A DNA stretch of 40,302 nucleotides from Marinobacterium zhoushanense (GCF_014641945.1 NZ_BMIJ01000012.1:1-40302); one strand, 5' to 3'; positions 31,020-40,020 are shown, numbered from the stretch's first letter. Numbers and translations: made by a program. Notes: generated from the letters alone by a model not told the origin.

Positions 31020-31220
31020 ATGGGGCTTAAGTGGATAGATGTGCAGGAGATCGTGATTGAGCTGGATGAAAAGTATCCGGAGCTTGATCCGTTGCAGATC
31101 AACTTCCCGGACCTGATGCAGATGGTTCTGGAACTGGATGGATTCGATGACGATCCGTCACATTGTGGTGAGAAAATTCTGGAGGCGATCCAGATGACCT
31201 GGATCGAAGAGCGGGATTGA
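31020..31220 (+). CDS. iscX: Fe-S assembly protein IscX
   Basis: The 66-residue acidic protein equals E. coli IscX in length and begins MGLKWIDVQEI, with the conserved DPLQINFPDL middle and ending TWIEERD. IscX binds iron and IscS and adjusts the rate of cluster assembly. GGAG at 31008-31011 supports the ATG at 31020; a GTG at 31011 is in frame but would use up the binding site. It closes the isc operon before a hairpin. Confidence 0.96.
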   Translation: MGLKWIDVQEIVIELDEKYPELDPLQINFPDLMQMVLELDGFDDDPSHCGEKILEAIQMTWIEERD

Positions 31221-31247
31221 GAGCCTAATCGGCTCCGAGTAACCCTG

Positions 31248-31280
31248 AACCCGGCACTTATTGCCGGGTTTGTTGTCTTT
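31248..31280 (+). terminator. Probable terminator of the isc operon
   Basis: AACCCGGCA (31248-31256) and TGCCGGGTT (31262-31270) form a perfect 9-base stem with a CTTAT loop, followed by a T-rich but interrupted tail (TGTTGTCTTT). It is 28 bases after the iscX stop. Confidence 0.75.
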
Positions 31281-31513
31281 GGGGTATCTCGAAGGTATGC
31301 ACGGCAGCGGTGTAGTTGCTCTTGGCGACTACCGGGCTGAGCGTCATCGCCTGCGGGGTATCATTACGGGCACCATCGCCAAGGCCGGCTACCGGCGCCG
31401 TTGGCCTGACTGGAGTCCGATAAGCGCCATCCGCCGCATCAGCTGCGTCGGATGCCTGTTGAAGACACTGCAAACTGTTCGACCGGACATCCGGAGGGCA
31501 GGGGAGGGAAACT

Positions 31514-31858
31514 ATGAAAAAATCCGTAATCGCCATCACGATGCTGTCTCTGTTGCCGGCGCTGGCAATGGCCCGTGACCTGACAGTCGACTCCGCCATT
31601 GGTGGCGCCATCGGCGGCGCTTTAGGCGGTGCTGTCGGCGCCGAGTTAGGTGGTCGCGACGGTGCCGTCGTTGGCTCAGGTATTGGTGCTGCTGTCGGTA
31701 CTGCAATCAACACCGATGGCTATCGTCGAGACGGTTACCGTGACGGACATCGCGAGCCGCGTGGCGAGTACTATTATCGTGAAGGACACCACCATCACGA
31801 CGATCGTCACCGCAGTTCATTCTGTCCGCCGGGACAAGCAAAGAAAGGGCGTTGCTGA
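31514..31858 (+). CDS. Exported glycine-zipper protein with His-rich region
   Basis: The protein has 114 residues and a GGGGAGGG binding site. A signal peptide ends at about residue 20 (ALAMA). A glycine-zipper hairpin of two hydrophobic segments follows (about 26-62, repeated GGAIGGALGGAVG pattern), typical of small envelope proteins such as the Rick_17kDa/YmgG type. The C-terminal half is rich in Arg, Asp and His, with HHHHDD near residue 95, and ends in a CPPGQAKKGRC segment with two cysteines. Location is periplasmic or membrane-bound; function unknown, though metal binding by the histidines is possible. It stands alone between isc and ndk. Confidence 0.8.
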   Translation: MKKSVIAITMLSLLPALAMARDLTVDSAIGGAIGGALGGAVGAELGGRDGAVVGSGIGAAVGTAINTDGYRRDGYRDGHREPRGEYYYREGHHHHDDRHRSSFCPPGQAKKGRC

Positions 31859-31947
31859 TCCTCGTCGCTTTAATTCGGCGACTCCTTTGCTGTCTTCTGG
31901 CGTTGACGTCGAAGTGTTGTGTCGCGGCGTAGAGTTGTACGTGTTGC

Positions 31948-31976
31948 TGTTCAGGCTTTAAACAGTCGCGTATAAT
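31948..31976 (+). promoter_or_regulatory. Probable ndk promoter
   Basis: A perfect TATAAT (31971-31976) lies 49 bases before the ndk ATG. The -35 box is weak (TGTTCA at 31948-31953 at 17-base spacing; TTGCTG at 31944 is too far). The -10 box is the main evidence. Confidence 0.5.
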
Positions 31977-32025
31977 GCTGCGCCTTGCATTTTTATAACC
32001 CTACAACTTTGGGATTAGGTTTAAC

Positions 32026-32433
32026 ATGGCTACTGAACGTACACTCTCTATCATCAAGCCGGACGCTGTCGCTAAGAACGTGATTGGTGAAATCCTGACG
32101 CGTTTTGAAAAAGCGGGTCTGAAGGTTGTTGAAATGCAGATGAAAGCGCTGAGCAAAGCGGAGGCCGAAGGCTTTTACGCTGAGCACAAAGAGCGTCCTT
32201 TCTTCGCCGACCTGGTTGCATTCATGACCTCTGGTCCGGTTGTGGTTCAGGTGCTGGAAGGTGAAAACGCTGTTGCGCTGAACCGTGAACTGATGGGTGC
32301 GACCAATCCGAAAGAAGCGGCTGAAGGTACTATTCGTCGTGATTTCGCCGAGTCTATCGATGCGAACGCCGTACACGGCTCCGACTCTGCTGCATCTGCT
32401 GAACGCGAGATCGCCTACTTCTTCGGTAAGTGA
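32026..32433 (+). CDS. ndk: Nucleoside diphosphate kinase
   Basis: Ndk exchanges the terminal phosphate between nucleoside di- and triphosphates. The 135-residue product begins MATERTLSIIKPDAVAKN and has the phosphorylated His117 in NAVHGSDS, the E. coli position. It is shorter than E. coli Ndk (143) only at the C-terminal tail. It starts the ndk-rlmN-pilW-rodZ-hisS series common in gammaproteobacteria; the ATG follows a weak binding site (GGATTAGG). Confidence 0.97.
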   Translation: MATERTLSIIKPDAVAKNVIGEILTRFEKAGLKVVEMQMKALSKAEAEGFYAEHKERPFFADLVAFMTSGPVVVQVLEGENAVALNRELMGATNPKEAAEGTIRRDFAESIDANAVHGSDSAASAEREIAYFFGK

Positions 32434-32441
32434 TCCCTGTC

Positions 32442-32463
32442 GGGGCCGCCGTTCGGTGGCCCC
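32442..32463 (+). other. Intercistronic stem-loop between ndk and rlmN
   Basis: GGGGCCGCC (32442-32450) pairs with GGTGGCCCC (32455-32463), GTTC loop, one G-U pair. There is no T-tract (TGTACTC follows), so it is unlikely to be a full terminator. It may stabilise the ndk message end or reduce read-through. Confidence 0.5.
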
Positions 32464-32487
32464 TGTACTCAGAAACGAGTGACTCCC

Positions 32488-33624
32488 ATGACTGAATCCG
32501 CCGCCAAGGTCAACCTGCTCGGCCTCTCACCAAAGCAACTCGAGAGCTTCTTCGATGAGATGGGTGAGAAGCGTTTTCGCGCAACTCAGGTGCTGAAGTG
32601 GATACATCAGCTTGGCGCCAGCAGCTTTGATGAGATGACCAACATCAGTAAGGCGCTGCGGGCGAAGTTGGCTGAAGTGGCTGAGATCCGCGAGCCGGAA
32701 ATCGTCATGGAGAAGTTTTCCAAGGACGGTACGCGAAAGTGGGTCATCCGTATGGATGGCGGCTCAGCAATCGAGATGGTGTTGATCCCCGATGGTGACC
32801 GCAAAACGCTTTGTGTCTCTTCCCAAGTGGGGTGTTCGCTCGATTGCAGCTTCTGTTCAACCGGTAAGCAGGGTTTCAATCGAGACCTGAGTACTGCGGA
32901 AATTATTGGTCAGCTGCGAGTGGCAATCCGCTCCTTCGGGCCGTTCGATCCCTCCGGTGAGCGCCGCGTGACCAACGTGGTGTTTATGGGGATGGGTGAG
33001 CCGCTGATGAATTTCGATAACGTTGTCGCTGCCACCGAGTTGATGATGGATGACAACGCCTATGGTCTGTCCAAGCGTCGGGTAACCCTGAGCACCTCGG
33101 GTGTGGTGCCGGCGCTGGATCGTTTGCGTGAGGTCAGTGATGTGTCACTGGCGGTGTCTCTGCATGCGCCCAACGATGAACTGCGTAACGAGTTGGTGCC
33201 GATCAATCGACGGTACCCGATCGACGAGCTGATTGCCGCATGTAACCGCTACCTGCAGGGACTCAATGACAAGCGGGTGGTGACGGTTGAGTATACGCTT
33301 ATCGCCGGCGTCAACGATCAGCCCGAACATGCGCGGCAGCTCGTTAAAGTGCTGCGTAAGCTGCCATGCAAACTTAATCTCATACCCTTTAACCCCTTCC
33401 CTAACTCGGGTTACAGCCGCCCCTCGGAAGAGGCTATTCAGGCATTCAAACAGATCATGTTGAGCAGCCATATCCTGACCACCGTGCGCCGGACCCGCGG
33501 TGATGACGTTGATGCGGCCTGCGGTCAGCTGGTCGGCCAGGTGATGGATCGTACCCGGCGTAGCCAAAAGTATATCGCTGTGGTACAAGAGGAGCCTGTT
33601 CAGGGGAAGAGCCAATCAATTTAG
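32488..33624 (+). CDS. rlmN: 23S rRNA (A2503-C2)/tRNA (A37-C2) methyltransferase RlmN
   Basis: A radical-SAM enzyme that methylates A2503 of 23S rRNA and A37 in some tRNAs. The 378-residue chain has the [4Fe-4S] motif CSLDCSFC (Cys116, Cys120, Cys123), the GMGEPLMN segment and the N-terminal accessory domain with FRATQVLKWIHQ. The catalytic Cys near the C-terminus is seen in DDVDAACGQL. ATG 32488 is preferred; a GTG at 32479 would add three residues. It needs Fe-S clusters from the isc system nearby. pilW follows after 9 bases. Confidence 0.97.
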   Translation: MTESAAKVNLLGLSPKQLESFFDEMGEKRFRATQVLKWIHQLGASSFDEMTNISKALRAKLAEVAEIREPEIVMEKFSKDGTRKWVIRMDGGSAIEMVLIPDGDRKTLCVSSQVGCSLDCSFCSTGKQGFNRDLSTAEIIGQLRVAIRSFGPFDPSGERRVTNVVFMGMGEPLMNFDNVVAATELMMDDNAYGLSKRRVTLSTSGVVPALDRLREVSDVSLAVSLHAPNDELRNELVPINRRYPIDELIAACNRYLQGLNDKRVVTVEYTLIAGVNDQPEHARQLVKVLRKLPCKLNLIPFNPFPNSGYSRPSEEAIQAFKQIMLSSHILTTVRRTRGDDVDAACGQLVGQVMDRTRRSQKYIAVVQEEPVQGKSQSI

Positions 33625-33633
33625 GGGGGATAG

Positions 33634-34410
33634 ATGCGTAAATTACATGCTGTGCTGCTGTTAGGGGCGGCGTGTGTTGTTTCAGCATGTACGACGACTT
33701 CTGATGGCTTTAACTCCTCAAACTCGTCCCCCGACGCGGCTCTGGAATCCTATACCAGTCTGGGTTTGCAATACCTGCGTGCCGGTAATACAGCCAGCGC
33801 CAAAGGTCCGCTGTTGCGCGCGCTTGAAATCGACGATGGCTACGCTCCGGCGTTCAATGCTTTGGCGCTGGTATTCCAGGCTGAAGATGACCTCTCTATC
33901 GCCGAGAGTTACTTCCGCAAAGCGGTTGCGGCAGATCCGCAGTCAGCGATGATACATAACAATTTTGGTGCCTTTCTGTTTGCCCAGCAGCGTTTCGATG
34001 AAGCCTGTCAGGAGCTGGCCAGGGCAACAGAGGATCCCTTCTATCAGGCGCGCGCCCAGGCGTTTGAAAACATGGGACGCTGCTATCGCAAGATCGGGCG
34101 GCTGGATGTTGCCGAGCACGCCTTTAATCGCGCCCTGACACTGTCTCGCCAGCGCCCTATCGCGATGGTGGAGCTGGCCGATATTCTGCTGGAAAAAGGC
34201 GATCAGGCCGGGGCCGCGGTACTGTTCGACCAGTTCCGCGAGTACGTAGATTCCAAACAGATTGATCATTTTCCGCTCAGCTTGTGGGTTGGTGTTCGAG
34301 TGGCTCGTTATGAAAAGCAATCCGGGCGCGCGGCAACCTATGCCCTGCTGTTGAAAAACATGTTCCCAGAATCCGCTGAATATCAGTTGTACAAGGAGTC
34401 TGCGCAGTGA
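33634..34410 (+). CDS. pilW: Type IV pilus biogenesis lipoprotein PilW/PilF
   Basis: The 258-residue protein has a lipoprotein signal with Cys19 in VVSAC and about five tetratricopeptide repeats through residues 40-235 (for instance ALESYTSLGLQYLRAGN and AESYFRKAVAADPQSA). This is the pilotin that helps the PilQ secretin assemble at the outer membrane. The rlmN-pilW-rodZ order is the usual one. Its end overlaps rodZ by four bases. Confidence 0.93.
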   Translation: MRKLHAVLLLGAACVVSACTTTSDGFNSSNSSPDAALESYTSLGLQYLRAGNTASAKGPLLRALEIDDGYAPAFNALALVFQAEDDLSIAESYFRKAVAADPQSAMIHNNFGAFLFAQQRFDEACQELARATEDPFYQARAQAFENMGRCYRKIGRLDVAEHAFNRALTLSRQRPIAMVELADILLEKGDQAGAAVLFDQFREYVDSKQIDHFPLSLWVGVRVARYEKQSGRAATYALLLKNMFPESAEYQLYKESAQ

Positions 34411-35381
34411 GCAGTGAAGAGGAAAACCCGAGCGTTGGACAATCCTTTCCGGGCGGTGACTTTGCTGATGCGCGCCATGCCCTTGGCCTGAGCTTTGATC
34501 AGCTGACGCGTGAGCTGAGGCTGCCGGCCAAAACGCTGGAGTCGATAGAGGCGGGGCGGTTCGAGGCGCTCGGCGGCGCGGTGTTTATTCGCGGGTATAT
34601 ACGATCCTACGCGCGTCGGCTCAAGCTTGAGCCTGATTATTATGTGGCACTCTATGATCAGTCCGTGGGGGCGAAGGATACGCGCAGCGCCGTACGTATG
34701 GTGGGTACCGTATCCACCACACCGGCCAGACAGAGCCGGTCGCTGATGCGCTTTGGAACGCTGATATTCGTCCTGGCCATTATCGGTACGGTGGTGTGGT
34801 GGTGGCAGACGCAAAACTCGATCGACGCGGTGATTACGACAGACAGCAGTGCGCCGGTGACCGTGGATACCGCGGATGGCAATACTTTGGTGCTGCCACC
34901 GCTTGATGACGGTGTGCTGGGAGAGGGTGAATCCTACCAGTCACTGGCGTCCGATCCTTTTGCTTCTGGCGCGGCAGGCGAACCTGCTGGCGAATCCCAG
35001 GCCGAGCCGGAGACGCCGGAGGAGGCGGCAGCGGAGCACCAGTTAGAGGAGGACGTTGTTGAGCAGCCTGCTGCGCGCGCGGCCGTCGAGGAGGCGCCGA
35101 CGAATAGTGCTGAGGAGGTTGCGACGGGTATCGCTGTACTGCATCTGGTGCTGGCTGAAGATAGCTGGCTAAGTGTTAAGGATGCCTCGGGCCGTTCCCT
35201 GTTCAACGGTATCGCCAAAAGTGGTCAAGAGTTGAATCTGGAGGGTGAGGAACCGTTGGCGGTCGTGATCGGGCGTGCCAGTGCGGTTGGCGTGATCGAA
35301 TATGGCGGTGAGCCTGTTGATATTGACAGCGTTAGCAATAAAAATGTTGCCCGCCTGACGCTCCCAGTGTCAGAACGTTAA
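34407..35381 (+). CDS. rodZ: Cell-shape protein RodZ
   Basis: The 324-residue protein has a cytoplasmic helix-turn-helix domain (about 18-85, ARHALGLSFDQLTRELRLP with GAVFIRGYIRSYARRL), one membrane span (about 113-131), an acidic Ala/Glu/Pro-rich periplasmic linker (about 160-230) and a C-terminal DUF4115 domain (about 235-320, SWLSVKDASGRSLFNGIAKSGQ). RodZ links MreB to the membrane to maintain rod shape. It overlaps pilW by four bases. ispG, its usual right neighbour, is missing. Confidence 0.94.
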   Translation: MSSEEENPSVGQSFPGGDFADARHALGLSFDQLTRELRLPAKTLESIEAGRFEALGGAVFIRGYIRSYARRLKLEPDYYVALYDQSVGAKDTRSAVRMVGTVSTTPARQSRSLMRFGTLIFVLAIIGTVVWWWQTQNSIDAVITTDSSAPVTVDTADGNTLVLPPLDDGVLGEGESYQSLASDPFASGAAGEPAGESQAEPETPEEAAAEHQLEEDVVEQPAARAAVEEAPTNSAEEVATGIAVLHLVLAEDSWLSVKDASGRSLFNGIAKSGQELNLEGEEPLAVVIGRASAVGVIEYGGEPVDIDSVSNKNVARLTLPVSER

Positions 35382-35411
35382 TCTCCATCTGTAATACGGG
35401 AAAGTGGAATT

Positions 35412-36698
35412 TTGGCGAAGATAAAAGCCATTAGGGGCATGAACGACATCCTGCCGGATCAGACACCGATCTGGCAGTATCTGGAAACCGAGGTTAAACG
35501 TGTTCTGGCGAGCTACGGCTACAGCGAACTGCGTATGCCGATCGTTGAACAGACCGATCTCTTCAAGCGCTCCATCGGTGAAGTAACCGATATCGTTGAG
35601 AAGGAGATGTACACCTTCGAGGATCGCAATGGCGATAGTCTGACGCTGAGACCTGAAGGGACCGCCAGTTGCGTGCGCGCCTGTGAAGAGCATGGCCTGA
35701 CTTTTAACCAGGTTCAGCGGCTTTGGTATATGGGGCCCATGTTCCGGCATGAGCGTCCGCAAAAGGGTCGTTACCGCCAGTTTCACCAGATCGGTGTCGA
35801 AACCTTCGGTATGCAGGGGCCGGATATCGACGCCGAGCTGATCATGATGACGGCGCGCTTATGGCGTCGGCTGGGCCTTGATCAGGCTGTAAAACTTCAT
35901 CTGAATACCTTGGGCAGTGCCGAGGCGCGGGCGCGCTTTCGAGATGATCTGGTCGCGTACCTCAGTGAGCATGTGGATAAGTTGGATGCTGATAGTCAGC
36001 GCCGGTTGTCGACCAATCCTCTCCGAATACTGGATAGCAAAGAGTCGAGCACTCAGGAGCTGCTGAACGAGGCGCCGCACTTCCACGACTATATCGACGA
36101 TGAGTCGCGACACCATTTTGAACAGCTGTGTGCGTTGCTTGACAGTGCGGGTATCGCCTACGAGGTCAACGCACGCCTGGTGCGTGGTCTGGATTACTAC
36201 GGCAAAACCGTGTTCGAGTGGATAACCGATCAGTTAGGTGCCCAGGGGACCGTCTGCGCCGGAGGGCGTTATGACGGGCTGGTCGAACAGCTTGGCGGCA
36301 GGCCGGCGCCTGCGGTAGGTTTTGCGATGGGAGTCGAACGCCTGATTCTGCTGCTGGAAACATTGCAGGCGGTGCCGGAATATGTGCATCAGAAGATCGA
36401 CATATACGCCATTGCCATGGGCGATGACGCGTTGGCCGATATGTTCGGTATCGTTGAGCAGCTCCGTGAAGAGTCTGAGCTGCGGGTGCAGCTGCACTGC
36501 GGCGGCGGCAGTTTTAAGAGTCAGATGAAGAAGGCCGATAAGAGCGGAGCCCGATACGCATTGCTGCTGGGCGATGATGAGCGGCGCTCGGGAGTGGTGA
36601 CACTCAAGCCTCTGCGCGAAGCGGCGGATCAAAAACAGATTAATACAGCAGCGCTGACCGCAGAGCTGGTCGCAATCTACGCTGCTGAGCAGGAGTGA
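35412..36698 (+). CDS. hisS: Histidyl-tRNA synthetase
   Basis: The 428-residue enzyme charges tRNA-His. Class II motifs are seen: KAIRGMNDILP, the motif 2 loop GPMFRHERPQKGRYRQFHQ, the RGLDYYGKTVFEW histidine motif and motif 3 GVGFAMGVERL-like (VGFAMGVERLI), followed by an anticodon-binding domain from about residue 335. It starts with TTG at 35412 after AAGTGGAA; no closer ATG exists before the conserved KIKAIRG. It lies only 30 bases from rodZ. A HisZ paralogue is encoded at 21162. Confidence 0.98.
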   Translation: MAKIKAIRGMNDILPDQTPIWQYLETEVKRVLASYGYSELRMPIVEQTDLFKRSIGEVTDIVEKEMYTFEDRNGDSLTLRPEGTASCVRACEEHGLTFNQVQRLWYMGPMFRHERPQKGRYRQFHQIGVETFGMQGPDIDAELIMMTARLWRRLGLDQAVKLHLNTLGSAEARARFRDDLVAYLSEHVDKLDADSQRRLSTNPLRILDSKESSTQELLNEAPHFHDYIDDESRHHFEQLCALLDSAGIAYEVNARLVRGLDYYGKTVFEWITDQLGAQGTVCAGGRYDGLVEQLGGRPAPAVGFAMGVERLILLLETLQAVPEYVHQKIDIYAIAMGDDALADMFGIVEQLREESELRVQLHCGGGSFKSQMKKADKSGARYALLLGDDERRSGVVTLKPLREAADQKQINTAALTAELVAIYAAEQE

Positions 36699-36707
36699 GA
36701 ACGGATC

Positions 36708-37367
36708 GTGGCTGAATTGCGTACTGAAGAAGAACAGATCGAAGCGATAAAAAACTGGTGGAAGGAGAACGGTCGCTCCCTGCTGCTGGCGATCGCAGTC
36801 GCTGTGGCAGCCGTGCTTGGCTGGCAGGGCTGGCAGAAGCGTATGGAGGTCCAGGCGACAAATGCATCGATTACCTATCAAGAGTTGGTCGATGCGGTCC
36901 TGGCGCTGCGTTCGGCTCCTGATGTTGATGCCCAGCGCGCCACGGCCGAGCATTTGGCTGGCACTCTGAAAGGCGATTACTCGGATAGCGGTTATGCCGT
37001 GCTGGCGTCGTTGCTAATGGCGAAAGTCAACGTGGATAACGGTGCCTTCGACGAGGCGCTCGATGATCTTGCCTGGGTGCAGCAGAACTCGGAGCAGGAA
37101 GAGCTCAAGCAGCTGGCGCTGCAGCGCAGTGCGCGGATTCGCTTGGCGCAAGGTGATGCCGAGGCGGCCCGTGATCTGCTCAAGGGTGGCGATGCGGGGT
37201 ATTTTACCGCTGCCTATGAAGAGCTGCTTGGTGATGTGCTGGTCGCTTTGGGCGAAATTGACGAGGCACGCAAGGCCTATGACAACGCGCTGGCCGCGGC
37301 AACGCCTCAGGCACAGGCGGTGCTGCAGATGAAACGGGATGATCTCGCACAGGGAGATGAGTCATGA
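36708..37367 (+). CDS. yfgM: YfgM-family inner-membrane protein
   Basis: The 219-residue protein has a short cytoplasmic start (MAELRTEEEQIEAIKNWWKENG), one membrane helix (about 23-42) and a periplasmic TPR-like region rich in alanine (about 50-215). YfgM is a partner of PpiD and the SecYEG translocon in E. coli and influences envelope stress. It begins with GTG at 36708, 9 bases after hisS, and overlaps bamB by four bases. The hisS-yfgM-bamB-der order is widely conserved. Confidence 0.95.
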   Translation: MAELRTEEEQIEAIKNWWKENGRSLLLAIAVAVAAVLGWQGWQKRMEVQATNASITYQELVDAVLALRSAPDVDAQRATAEHLAGTLKGDYSDSGYAVLASLLMAKVNVDNGAFDEALDDLAWVQQNSEQEELKQLALQRSARIRLAQGDAEAARDLLKGGDAGYFTAAYEELLGDVLVALGEIDEARKAYDNALAAATPQAQAVLQMKRDDLAQGDES

Positions 37368-38509
37368 GATCCGGGCGTTCGATATCGCTGCTGGTGGCAG
37401 CCGCGTTGCTGAGTGGCTGCGGTTTGTGGGGTGGCGAGGCAGAGGTGGAGCCGACAAAGCTCGTTAGCTTCGATGCCGAAAAACAGGTTGATGTGCTCTG
37501 GAGCGCCCAGGTTGGTGCGGGTCCCGGTAGCATGTATCACCAGTTCGTGCCGGCCGTCGGCGATGTGAATCTGTTTGCAGCTGATCGCGAAGGCGAGGTT
37601 GTGGCGTTGTCCCGCGATGCAGGACGCAAGGTCTGGGACGCTGACCTGGAGATGACATTGTCGGGAGGCATTGGCGCGGGTTTCGGTGTCGTCGTCGTTG
37701 CGTCCGAGGACGGCGAGGTCGTTGCGCTTGACTCCGACTCCGGGGAGGAGCTTTGGCGTAGCAAGGTTTCATCGGAGGTGGTCGCACAGCCGCAGGTGAA
37801 TGCAGAGTTGGTTGTAGTGCAGGTGATCAATGGTCAGGTGACTGCCCTGGATCGGGTGACCGGTGAACATCGCTGGACATTCGATAGTCAGATCCCTCAG
37901 TTGAGTCTGCGTGGTACCAGTGCACCGGTTTTGGTGGCGAATGTAACGCTAACCGGATTTGCCAACGGTAAGTTGGTCGCCATTGATAACGCTACCGGTA
38001 ATGCGCTGTGGGAGCAGCGTATAGCGCTGGCCGAGGGGCGTTCTGAGCTGGAACGTATTGTTGATATAGATGGGCGTCCGTTGCTGTTCAATGGTCTGGT
38101 CTATGTGAGCAGCTATCAGGGGCGTTTGATGGCACTGAACCCGCGAGGCGCGCAGATGGTCTGGGCCCAGGACTACTCCAGTTATAGAGGCTTGGCAGCG
38201 GGATTTGGTAATATCTACGCGATCTCTGCGGATGATGAGATCAGTGCCTTTGATGCCGGCAGTAGCGCCAGTGTTTGGCATCAGGATGCGTTACGTTATC
38301 GCCGCCTGACCTCGCCGGTGTCGCTGGGTGATACCGTAGCGGTGGCGGATGCAGAGGGGTATCTGCATTTCGTTTCCCAGATCGATGGTCATTTTGTCGC
38401 GCGTTATAACTTCGATGGGTCAGGTGTTTTCAGTGATCCGGTGGTCGTCGACGATACGCTCTACGTGTTCAGTAATGACGGAAAACTCGCCGCGCTGAAA
38501 CTGAACTAA
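37364..38509 (+). CDS. bamB: Outer membrane assembly lipoprotein BamB
   Basis: A 381-residue lipoprotein with lipobox LLSGC (Cys19) and an eight-bladed beta-propeller of PQQ-like repeats, for example VVALDSDSGEELWRSKV and LVAIDNATGNALWEQRI. BamB attaches to the BamA pore and speeds outer-membrane protein insertion. It overlaps yfgM by four bases, and der begins 74 bases later. Confidence 0.97.
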   Translation: MRSGRSISLLVAAALLSGCGLWGGEAEVEPTKLVSFDAEKQVDVLWSAQVGAGPGSMYHQFVPAVGDVNLFAADREGEVVALSRDAGRKVWDADLEMTLSGGIGAGFGVVVVASEDGEVVALDSDSGEELWRSKVSSEVVAQPQVNAELVVVQVINGQVTALDRVTGEHRWTFDSQIPQLSLRGTSAPVLVANVTLTGFANGKLVAIDNATGNALWEQRIALAEGRSELERIVDIDGRPLLFNGLVYVSSYQGRLMALNPRGAQMVWAQDYSSYRGLAAGFGNIYAISADDEISAFDAGSSASVWHQDALRYRRLTSPVSLGDTVAVADAEGYLHFVSQIDGHFVARYNFDGSGVFSDPVVVDDTLYVFSNDGKLAALKLN

Positions 38510-38583
38510 TTTTATTTTTACTGCATTGGCGGCGGCGCTCTGCATAAAGTGGAACGCCGCCGCGCTGCTTCTGGGTGATCTAT

Positions 38584-40020
38584 ATGCTTCCGGTGATTGC
38601 ACTGGTTGGCCGGCCTAACGTTGGCAAGTCTACGCTTTTTAACCGCCTGACCCGTTCGCGGGATGCATTGGTTGCGGACCTGCCGGGTCTGACGCGAGAC
38701 CGTAAATATGGTGAGGGCAAGCTGGGTGAGCGAGATTATATCGTCATCGATACCGGCGGTATTTCGGGCGATGAGGCAGGAATTGATAAGGCGATGGCCG
38801 AACAGTCCCTGTTGGCCATCGATGAGGCTGACGTGGTGCTTTTTCTCGTCGATGCGCGTGCTGGGATCAATCCGGCCGATGAGATGATCGCCGACCATCT
38901 TCGCCGTCAGCAGAAGACCTGCCATCTGGTGGTGAACAAGGTAGACGGGCTCGATCCTGATGTGGCGCGCTCTGACTTCTTCGCGTTAGGCATCGGAGAG
39001 CCCCTGACTATCGCGGCAGCCCATGGTCGAGGCGTGACGGCATTGATCGATTATGCCTTGGATGAGCTGGGCATCGCAGTGCCGGATGAGCAGGATGCTG
39101 AGGAGAAAGAGTATGATCAGAGTGTACGGATAGCTGTTGTCGGTCGGCCCAATGTAGGCAAATCGACGCTGGTAAATCGTATGCTCGGTGAGGATCGGGT
39201 CGTCGTATATGACCAGGCTGGTACCACCCGCGACAGTATCTACATACCCTACGAGCGGGAGGGGCAGCCCTATACGCTGATCGATACGGCGGGTGTGCGT
39301 CGGCGCAAGCATATTCGTGAGGCGGTGGAAAAGTTCTCCATCGTAAAAACCCTGCAGGCGATAAAGGATGCCAATGTCGTCGTTGCGGTAATTGATGCTC
39401 GTGAAGGGGTGACCGAGCAGGATCTGCACATGCTGGGTTTCGTTATCGATTCTGGGCGTGCACTGGTTGTGGCCCTGAATAAATGGGATGGCATGACCCA
39501 AGAGCAGAAAGAGAGTGTCAAGACGCAGGTTGAGCGGCGATTGGCCTTTGCCGCTTTTGCGCGTTTCCATTTCATTTCTGCGCTGCACGGTTCCGGTGTC
39601 GGTGACCTGTATGGCTCGATCAATGAGGCTTATCGTTGTGCTATGGCGAAATGGTCAACCAACCAGTTGACCCGGTTGCTGGAGGACGTGGTAGCGGATC
39701 ATCAGCCGCCAACGGTCAATAATCGTCGTATCAAATTGCGATATGCTCACCAGGGGGGCTCGAATCCTCCGATTATCGTCGTGCATGGTAATCAGACCGA
39801 TGCATTGCCGGGTGCCTATAAACGTTATCTTGAGAACCGCTTCACCAAGCTGCTTAAGGTAAAGGGCACGCCCATGCGTTTCGAGTTCCGCACGGGCGAT
39901 AACCCCTTTGCCGGTAAGCGCAATACGCTTACAGCTCGTCAGCTGGCAAAGAAGGAGCGTCAGCGGCAGCATGTAAAAGAGCTCAAGCAGCGCCAGAAGA
40001 AGCGAGCGAAAAAAAGCTGA
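38584..40020 (+). CDS. der: Ribosome assembly GTPase Der (EngA)
   Basis: Der has two tandem GTPase domains and a C-terminal KH-like domain, and acts in 50S subunit maturation. The 478-residue product shows GRPNVGKST twice (about residues 9 and 188), DTGG and DTAG switch II motifs, NKVD and NKWD, and a strongly basic C-terminal tail. The ATG at 38584 has GGTGA six bases upstream; an in-frame GTG at 38575 adds three residues. No clear terminator follows, just a short T run (40022-40028). Confidence 0.97.
   Translation: MLPVIALVGRPNVGKSTLFNRLTRSRDALVADLPGLTRDRKYGEGKLGERDYIVIDTGGISGDEAGIDKAMAEQSLLAIDEADVVLFLVDARAGINPADEMIADHLRRQQKTCHLVVNKVDGLDPDVARSDFFALGIGEPLTIAAAHGRGVTALIDYALDELGIAVPDEQDAEEKEYDQSVRIAVVGRPNVGKSTLVNRMLGEDRVVVYDQAGTTRDSIYIPYEREGQPYTLIDTAGVRRRKHIREAVEKFSIVKTLQAIKDANVVVAVIDAREGVTEQDLHMLGFVIDSGRALVVALNKWDGMTQEQKESVKTQVERRLAFAAFARFHFISALHGSGVGDLYGSINEAYRCAMAKWSTNQLTRLLEDVVADHQPPTVNNRRIKLRYAHQGGSNPPIIVVHGNQTDALPGAYKRYLENRFTKLLKVKGTPMRFEFRTGDNPFAGKRNTLTARQLAKKERQRQHVKELKQRQKKRAKKS

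Noticed and set aside
31258..31713. Minus-strand open frame across the isc terminator and glycine-zipper gene
   Set aside because: Its stop lies inside the terminator hairpin and half of it is antisense to the glycine zipper. The stretch 31281-31505 has no gene I can support.
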